Part shown: piece after piece, positions 7,383 through 11,714 of the stretch
Position numbering within the stretch: position 1 is the stretch's first letter
Layout: each line of letters starts with the position of its first letter
NCBI GenBank assembly: GCA_964432155.1
Contig: CAYSMF010000030.1
Span: 1 to 11,714, forward strand
Origin: UBA10438 sp964432155
GTDB taxonomy: Bacteria > Bacteroidota > Ignavibacteria > Kapaibacteriales > Kapaibacteriaceae
Length of the DNA: 11,714 nucleotides
Reading direction: 5' to 3'
Made by a program: the position numbers and the translations under genes
Notes under the pieces: model-generated
Seen by the model: only the letters and a program-made list of their open reading frames with translations
What the model was told of the DNA's origin: nothing
Databases searched by the model: none

Positions 7383-7431
7383 GAGGCTTTTTATTCGCAT
7401 CGTCAACATCGAAGAACGGAACTGGACGCCT

Positions 7432-8982
7432 ATGGGCACAGCCGCGTTGCTCGCTACATTATTTGCACCCCTTGCTGGGTCGTTGGCATTGCTCTTCATC
7501 CACAAGGATCAAGCCAAGGCGATTAAGACGACAGCCATGGTGTTCTCTGTGTTGACGTTCCTTGGGTCGACGCTCCTGGTTCCCGGGTTCGACGCAGGTT
7601 CGGCTGCAATGCAGTTCACGGTCGATATGCCGTGGCTGACATCGATCGACGCAGGCCTTCGTCTCGGTATCGATGGCACGTCGCTGCTGCTGGTGCTGTT
7701 GACCACGCTCATTATGCCCATTGCGCTGCTTACTTCTTGGGGCTCGGTCACCAAGAACGTTAAGGAGTACAACGTCCTCATGCTCCTGCTGCAGTTCGGC
7801 ATGACGGGCGTCTTCATGGCCACAGACACTTTCTTGTTTTACGTGTTCTGGGAATTGATTCTCATCCCGATGTACTTCATCATCGGTATCTGGGGTGGCA
7901 AGGACCGTATTTACGCCGCGATCAAGTTCTTCCTGTACACGCTCGTCGGATCGCTCCTGATGCTGATTGCCATCATTTGGCTCGGTCTCGAGGTAGGCGC
8001 GATGACAGGCAACGGGTTCACAGCCAACCTTGCTGTCCTGCGTGAACACTCGCCGATGATTGCTCCACAGGTGCAGACGTGGCTCTTCCTTGCCTTCGCC
8101 CTGTCGTTTTTGATCAAGGTCCCGTTGTTCCCACTCCACACATGGTTGCCTGACGCGCACGTGCAAGCACCCACGGCTGGATCCGTGATCCTTGCCGGTG
8201 TGTTGCTGAAGCTCGGTACCTACGGTTTGATCCGCTTCAACCTCGACCTCTTCCCAGCAGCATCGGTTGAGTTCGCTACGCCGATCTCGGTCCTGGCTGT
8301 TGTGGGCATCATATATGGTGCTCTTGTCGCCATGGTGCAAACGGACATCAAGAAGCTCGTCGCGTATTCATCGGTGAGCCACCTTGGCTTCGTTGTGCTG
8401 GGGATTTTCTCGATGACGACTGAGGGCATTCAAGGTGCCGTGATTCAAATGGTTAACCACGGTCTGTCAACAGGCATGTTGTTCCTGTGTGTCGGTGCAT
8501 TGTATGAGCGCCGCCACACGCGTGAAATCGCCGATTACGGTGGAATCACGAGCGTTATGCCGCGCTTTGCCGTGCTTTTCGCCCTCGCCATGTTTGCCTC
8601 TGTTGGACTCCCGGGTCTGAATGGCTTTGTTGGTGAGTTCCTCACACTTCTCGGCGCGTTTACAAGCCCCGTGCTCAACAATCCGATGTATGCCATCGTG
8701 AGCGCAAGTGGTGTGATCTTCGCAGCTGTGTACTTGCTGTGGATGTTCCAGCGCGTGATGTTCGGTACAAACGACAATCCAGAGAACAAACACCTGCGTG
8801 ATCTCACGGCAAGCGAATACTGGCAACTTGTGCCACTGGCCGTGTTCATCATCTGGATAGGCGTGGCTCCTCGCCACTTCATGCATTTTTCGGAAACAAG
8901 CGTGAAGGCCGTCGTTGAACGCGTCGGTACATTCACTGGCAAGGTTTCTTCGGTACTGCCTCTTCCACAGCAACAACGCTAA
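7432..8982 (+). CDS. nuoM: NADH-quinone oxidoreductase subunit M (complex I, antiporter-like)
   Basis: The 516-aa length is normal for NuoM. It is an integral inner-membrane subunit of the proton-pumping arm of complex I, which couples NADH oxidation and quinone reduction to proton translocation. About 13-14 hydrophobic segments run through the protein. Signature segments are FYVFWELILIPMYFIIGIWG (135-154) with the key Glu141, IKVPLFPLHTWLPDAHVQAP with Lys229 and the broken-helix Pro and His residues, Lys260 in GVLLKLGTYG, YSSVSHLGF (312-320), and GLPGLNGFVGEF with Glu402. These match the channel residues known in E. coli NuoM (Glu144, Lys234, Lys265, Glu407), so the pump is likely functional. 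The ATG fits the usual hydrophobic NuoM N-terminus; no strong Shine-Dalgarno is seen. nuoN follows after 24 bases. Unusually, an outer-membrane protein gene, not nuoL, is upstream. Confidence 0.97.
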   Translation: MGTAALLATLFAPLAGSLALLFIHKDQAKAIKTTAMVFSVLTFLGSTLLVPGFDAGSAAMQFTVDMPWLTSIDAGLRLGIDGTSLLLVLLTTLIMPIALLTSWGSVTKNVKEYNVLMLLLQFGMTGVFMATDTFLFYVFWELILIPMYFIIGIWGGKDRIYAAIKFFLYTLVGSLLMLIAIIWLGLEVGAMTGNGFTANLAVLREHSPMIAPQVQTWLFLAFALSFLIKVPLFPLHTWLPDAHVQAPTAGSVILAGVLLKLGTYGLIRFNLDLFPAASVEFATPISVLAVVGIIYGALVAMVQTDIKKLVAYSSVSHLGFVVLGIFSMTTEGIQGAVIQMVNHGLSTGMLFLCVGALYERRHTREIADYGGITSVMPRFAVLFALAMFASVGLPGLNGFVGEFLTLLGAFTSPVLNNPMYAIVSASGVIFAAVYLLWMFQRVMFGTNDNPENKHLRDLTASEYWQLVPLAVFIIWIGVAPRHFMHFSETSVKAVVERVGTFTGKVSSVLPLPQQQR

Positions 8983-8994
8983 GCGCCGTTCGGT

Positions 8995-8998
8995 AGGA
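8995..8998 (+). promoter_or_regulatory. Shine-Dalgarno site of nuoN
   Basis: AGGA in the context GGTAGGAAAAA lies 8 bases before the ATG at 9007, within the 24-base nuoM-nuoN gap. It is the clearest ribosome binding site in the window and supports the chosen nuoN start. Confidence 0.5.
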
Positions 8999-9006
8999 AA
9001 AACGAC

Positions 9007-10440
9007 ATGCACATCGACTACTTTGGCTCGCTTCCGCTCATCGCAATCTGGCTTGGTCTGGGTGCGATTGGTATCACGATTCAGGCATTTGTGCGTAACA
9101 ACACGCGGCTTGTCTTCGGGTACTACCTCGGTACACTGCTGCTCACAGCGGCACTTGCGCTCATCACGTCTGGACATAAGGGCACGACCTTCCAAGACAT
9201 GATCACGCTTGGTGGTGTGGCGAACTACTTTGATGTGGTGTTCTGTGCCGCTGGTGTCCTGACGATGCTTGCTGCGCGTCCATACCTGCAGCGCGAGGGT
9301 GCCGAGCTCGACGAGTTCTATACGCTTCTTGTGTCGGCAACGGCAGGTATGATGTTGATGGCGCATGCTAACAACTTGCTTGTGCTGTTTGTTGGTATCG
9401 AGCTTATGTCGATCACGTTCTATGTGATGGCAGGTTTTCTCCGCACGAACATCCGTAGTGTTGAAGCATCGCTGAAGTACTTCCTGCTCGGTGCATTCGC
9501 CTCGGGCTTCCTCGTCTACGGCATGTCGTTGGTGTACGGTGCTACAGGTTCCCTCCAGTATGATGTGATCCGTGACGTTGTTGCACAGAATGCGACAAAC
9601 TTCCCGACGCTGTTCGCAATTGGCGCCGTTCTGATGGCGGTAGCAATGTCCTTTAAGATTGCTGCGTTCCCATTCCACCAGTGGGCACCCGATGTCTACG
9701 AAGGCTCGCCGACGGTTGTCACTGCATTTATGAGCACTGCCGGTAAGGCAGCCGCATTCAGCGCATTTGTCGCGCTGTTCATTTCGCTCATGCCTGGTAC
9801 ATCGACGTTGACGCCGCAGCTGCAGCTCATGCTTGCGGTTGTTTCAGCTATCACGATGCTCGTTGGCAACATCACGGCCGTGGTCCAGTCGAATATCAAG
9901 CGTATGCTTGCGTATTCTTCGATTGCTCACGCGGGATACCTGCTGATCGGTATCGTGTCGAACTCTGCGGATGGCTATAGCGGAATCGCTTTTTACGTGA
10001 CGTCGTACGTGTTTATGCAGCTCGGAGCATTTGTGGTTGTTGGAATTCTTGAGCGTGGCAACTCGTCGCTGCTCGAGATCGACGACTACGCAGGGTTGGC
10101 GAAGCGCGAGCCAATGCTTGCGTTCTCGATGGCCGTCTTCATGCTCTCGCTTGCCGGTATTCCTCCGTTCGCCGGCTTCTTCGGCAAGTACCTGCTCTTC
10201 ACGGCTGCTGTGAAGGAAGGCTTTACATGGCTTACGATTGTCGCCGTGGTCTCGTCGGTGATTAGCGCCTACTTCTACCTTGGCCTTATTGTCAAGATGT
10301 ACTTTACAGAGCCAAGCGGTGAACGCGAACCAGCGACGTCTGGTCTGGCCGGTATCACACTTGTTGTGACAACAGCCGTGAGCATCATTCTTGGACTGTT
10401 CGCATCGCCATTCCTCTCCACGTTCGCTTCGTGGTGGTAA
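9007..10440 (+). CDS. nuoN: NADH-quinone oxidoreductase subunit N (complex I, antiporter-like)
   Basis: The 477-aa length is normal for NuoN, the antiporter-like subunit nearest the quinone-binding end of the complex I membrane arm. About 13-14 hydrophobic segments are present. Diagnostic features are FVGIELMSITFYV with Glu132, the NuoN signature FKIAAFPFHQWAPDVYEGSP (216-235) with Lys217, Lys247 in STAGKAAAF, NIKRMLAYSSIAHAGYLLIG (296-315), and GIPPFAGFFGK with Lys394. These correspond to the proton-path residues known in E. coli NuoN (Glu133, Lys217, Lys247, Lys395), so the channel looks intact. The start is supported by an AGGA 8 bases upstream. It is almost certainly co-transcribed with nuoM. 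A secreted ASH-domain protein begins 16 bases after the stop and may share the transcript. Confidence 0.97.
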   Translation: MHIDYFGSLPLIAIWLGLGAIGITIQAFVRNNTRLVFGYYLGTLLLTAALALITSGHKGTTFQDMITLGGVANYFDVVFCAAGVLTMLAARPYLQREGAELDEFYTLLVSATAGMMLMAHANNLLVLFVGIELMSITFYVMAGFLRTNIRSVEASLKYFLLGAFASGFLVYGMSLVYGATGSLQYDVIRDVVAQNATNFPTLFAIGAVLMAVAMSFKIAAFPFHQWAPDVYEGSPTVVTAFMSTAGKAAAFSAFVALFISLMPGTSTLTPQLQLMLAVVSAITMLVGNITAVVQSNIKRMLAYSSIAHAGYLLIGIVSNSADGYSGIAFYVTSYVFMQLGAFVVVGILERGNSSLLEIDDYAGLAKREPMLAFSMAVFMLSLAGIPPFAGFFGKYLLFTAAVKEGFTWLTIVAVVSSVISAYFYLGLIVKMYFTEPSGEREPATSGLAGITLVVTTAVSIILGLFASPFLSTFASWW

Positions 10441-10456
10441 GGCCTACGTTTTTGCG

Positions 10457-11714
10457 ATGAAGATCCGCGTCACCACGCTGATCCTTCTTGTCTGTGGCTG
10501 TCTTGGTGCATTCGCCCAGCCGCAAGTAGAGATTACTATTCCGTCGAGCCCAGCAACAGATACAACGCTGGACTTTGGCGTGACCTTTGTTGGAAATCAA
10601 ACGCGTCGATCGATTGCGATCCGCAACATTGGATCGGATACTGCGGTGCTACTTTCGAGTGCAGCGCCGTTTGTTGAGATCTTGAATCTCCCATGGGTAC
10701 CGAGTTCCGATACGCGATATCAGAACTTCGTCGTGGACTCGCCGTTTCCCGTTCTTGTTGCTCCCGGACAGGTAGCACTTGTCGAGTTTCGTTTCCTTGC
10801 ACGCGAAGAGCCGGCGATTTCGCGCGACAGTGCGATCGAGGCGCAGCTTCACCTGCGCGTGGCGCGTTCTGCGCAGCCAACCGGACCGTTCGCCGAGCGT
10901 CTGTTTCGTCTGCGCGGACGACGCACGCTCCAGTACCTCGTCACCGACACGCCTATTCTGCGGTTCGATTCCGTGTATGTGAATCTCAACCGACGACTGC
11001 AGCAGACGTTTCGCGTTCAGAATCTTCAGCCGACAAGTGTTGCTATTGAGCGACAAACACTCGACATCAAGACCACTGTAGTGGGTGATCCAGAGATCGC
11101 TGTTGATCTCAAACCGAGTGTCATCATTGGCGGACTTGATGCTGCGTTCTGGGATATCTATTACCAGCCGAGAAATCTCGGATACGATAGCGCTGTATTC
11201 ACCATTCAGTACCGTTTGGACTCAACATCCGGTCCGGTGACCCTCGATACCAAGGTTTCTGGTGTAGGCGTCGAGCAGCGCCTCCGAATCCGTGAGGTGC
11301 TCACCGATCAGTTGGGTGTCGGACTGCGGTGGTATGGCGACACAGTTGATTTTGGTACCGTTGCCACAAGTACTGATACCGTTCGCGCAATGATTGTGGT
11401 CGAGAACGTTGGAAACCTCGATCCCCGCATTCTCTCCGAGCAGAAGCGGTTGATTACAGGCGGTGCAGCCTCGGATACTGCATCGTTTAGGATTGTCCAG
11501 CGATTGGATAATGGTCTACCGGTGATTCTCCGCGGTGCACGCGACACCATCATCGTGACGTATGCACCAACGTCGGCAGGAGAGTCGTCGATGCGCTACG
11601 CGATCACAACCGATATCCTGTCGCGACAGACAATCAAAGCTGTTCCCGTTGGTGCAGAAGTGATGTCGTTTGTGATGATTGGACGTCAGCGTCGCGCTCG
11701 GGTGGCAGTTGACC
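10457..11714 (+). CDS. Secreted ASH-domain (choice-of-anchor D type) protein, 3'-truncated by the window edge
   Basis: The frame opens at ATG 10457 and has no stop to the right edge, giving at least 419 residues. A signal peptide (MKIR, then TTLILLVCGCLGAF, cut at AFA before Gln21) is clear. The CGC within the core gives only a poor lipobox, so a lipoprotein is less likely. Three ASH-like immunoglobulin-fold units are visible: residues ~36-155 (T-L-D-F-G-V-T-F-V-G, later I-R-N-I-G-S), ~165-272 (P-I-L-R-F-D-S-V-Y-V) and ~295-400 (T-V-D-F-G-T-V, V-V-E-N-V-G-N, then I-V-T-Y-A-P-T-S-A-G). Long proteins of such repeats are common in the FCB group and often end in a T9SS sorting domain, which would lie beyond the window. 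The binding partner is unknown. The 16-base gap to nuoN suggests read-through; no Shine-Dalgarno is evident. Confidence 0.85.
   Translation, partial: MKIRVTTLILLVCGCLGAFAQPQVEITIPSSPATDTTLDFGVTFVGNQTRRSIAIRNIGSDTAVLLSSAAPFVEILNLPWVPSSDTRYQNFVVDSPFPVLVAPGQVALVEFRFLAREEPAISRDSAIEAQLHLRVARSAQPTGPFAERLFRLRGRRTLQYLVTDTPILRFDSVYVNLNRRLQQTFRVQNLQPTSVAIERQTLDIKTTVVGDPEIAVDLKPSVIIGGLDAAFWDIYYQPRNLGYDSAVFTIQYRLDSTSGPVTLDTKVSGVGVEQRLRIREVLTDQLGVGLRWYGDTVDFGTVATSTDTVRAMIVVENVGNLDPRILSEQKRLITGGAASDTASFRIVQRLDNGLPVILRGARDTIIVTYAPTSAGESSMRYAITTDILSRQTIKAVPVGAEVMSFVMIGRQRRARVAVD

Noticed and set aside
7459..8340. Reverse-strand open frame of 293 codons inside nuoM
   Set aside because: Antisense shadow with highly charged, low-plausibility composition.
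8467..9678. Long open frame on the reverse strand (403 codons) across nuoM/nuoN
   Set aside because: It lies fully antisense to two certain genes, its product is rich in His, Arg, Cys and Gln with no domain, and it reflects the codon bias of the + strand genes.
10441..10456. Terminator between nuoN and the ASH-domain gene
   Set aside because: There is a GTTTTTG stretch but no stable stem before it; GGCC alone is too short.
1..11714. CRISPR arrays, tRNA/rRNA genes, insertion sequences
   Set aside because: No regularly spaced direct repeats, no cloverleaf or rRNA-like segments and no transposase reading frames or terminal inverted repeats were seen.

Overview
The window suggests a bacterium of the FCB group (Bacteroidota, Ignavibacteriota or Kapabacteria type). 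The clues are a type IX secretion (T9SS) C-terminal sorting domain, the 'VRHRNHL' plus dockerin-like tail common in large secreted proteins of this group, a secreted ASH-domain protein, and moderate GC. This is an inference from protein families; there is no rRNA or tRNA here. All convincing genes lie on the + strand, and no gene-free gap exceeds about 85 bases.

Region 1 (1-7346) is a tightly packed run of six genes for exported or surface proteins. It starts with the 3' part of a gene for a beta-rich protein with two tail-fibre-like modules. Next come a 130-aa secreted protein, two large (688 and 705 aa) secreted beta-rich paralogues, a 444-455 aa T9SS cargo protein, and a 270-aa outer-membrane beta-barrel. 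Every junction is a stop/start overlap (ATGA, GTGA, ATGA, a 17- or 50-base overlap, ATGA), so the genes are very probably one translationally coupled operon. Modules that usually sit on one giant T9SS adhesin are spread over adjacent polypeptides, and only one of them has a recognisable T9SS sorting domain. The set looks like a multi-subunit cell-surface structure with its own outer-membrane barrel. I recognise no described system with this composition.

Region 2 (7347-7431) is the only real intergenic region. It has a perfect 7-bp inverted repeat just after the barrel gene and an AT-rich promoter-like element, consistent with a transcription-unit boundary.

Region 3 (7432-10440) holds nuoM and nuoN, the antiporter-like proton-pumping membrane subunits of respiratory complex I, with the key charged residues intact. 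nuoL is not immediately upstream, so the complex I genes are split or rearranged here.

Region 4 (10457-11714) is the start of a secreted protein with three ASH-like immunoglobulin-fold domains. It stays open to the right edge and begins 16 bases after nuoN.
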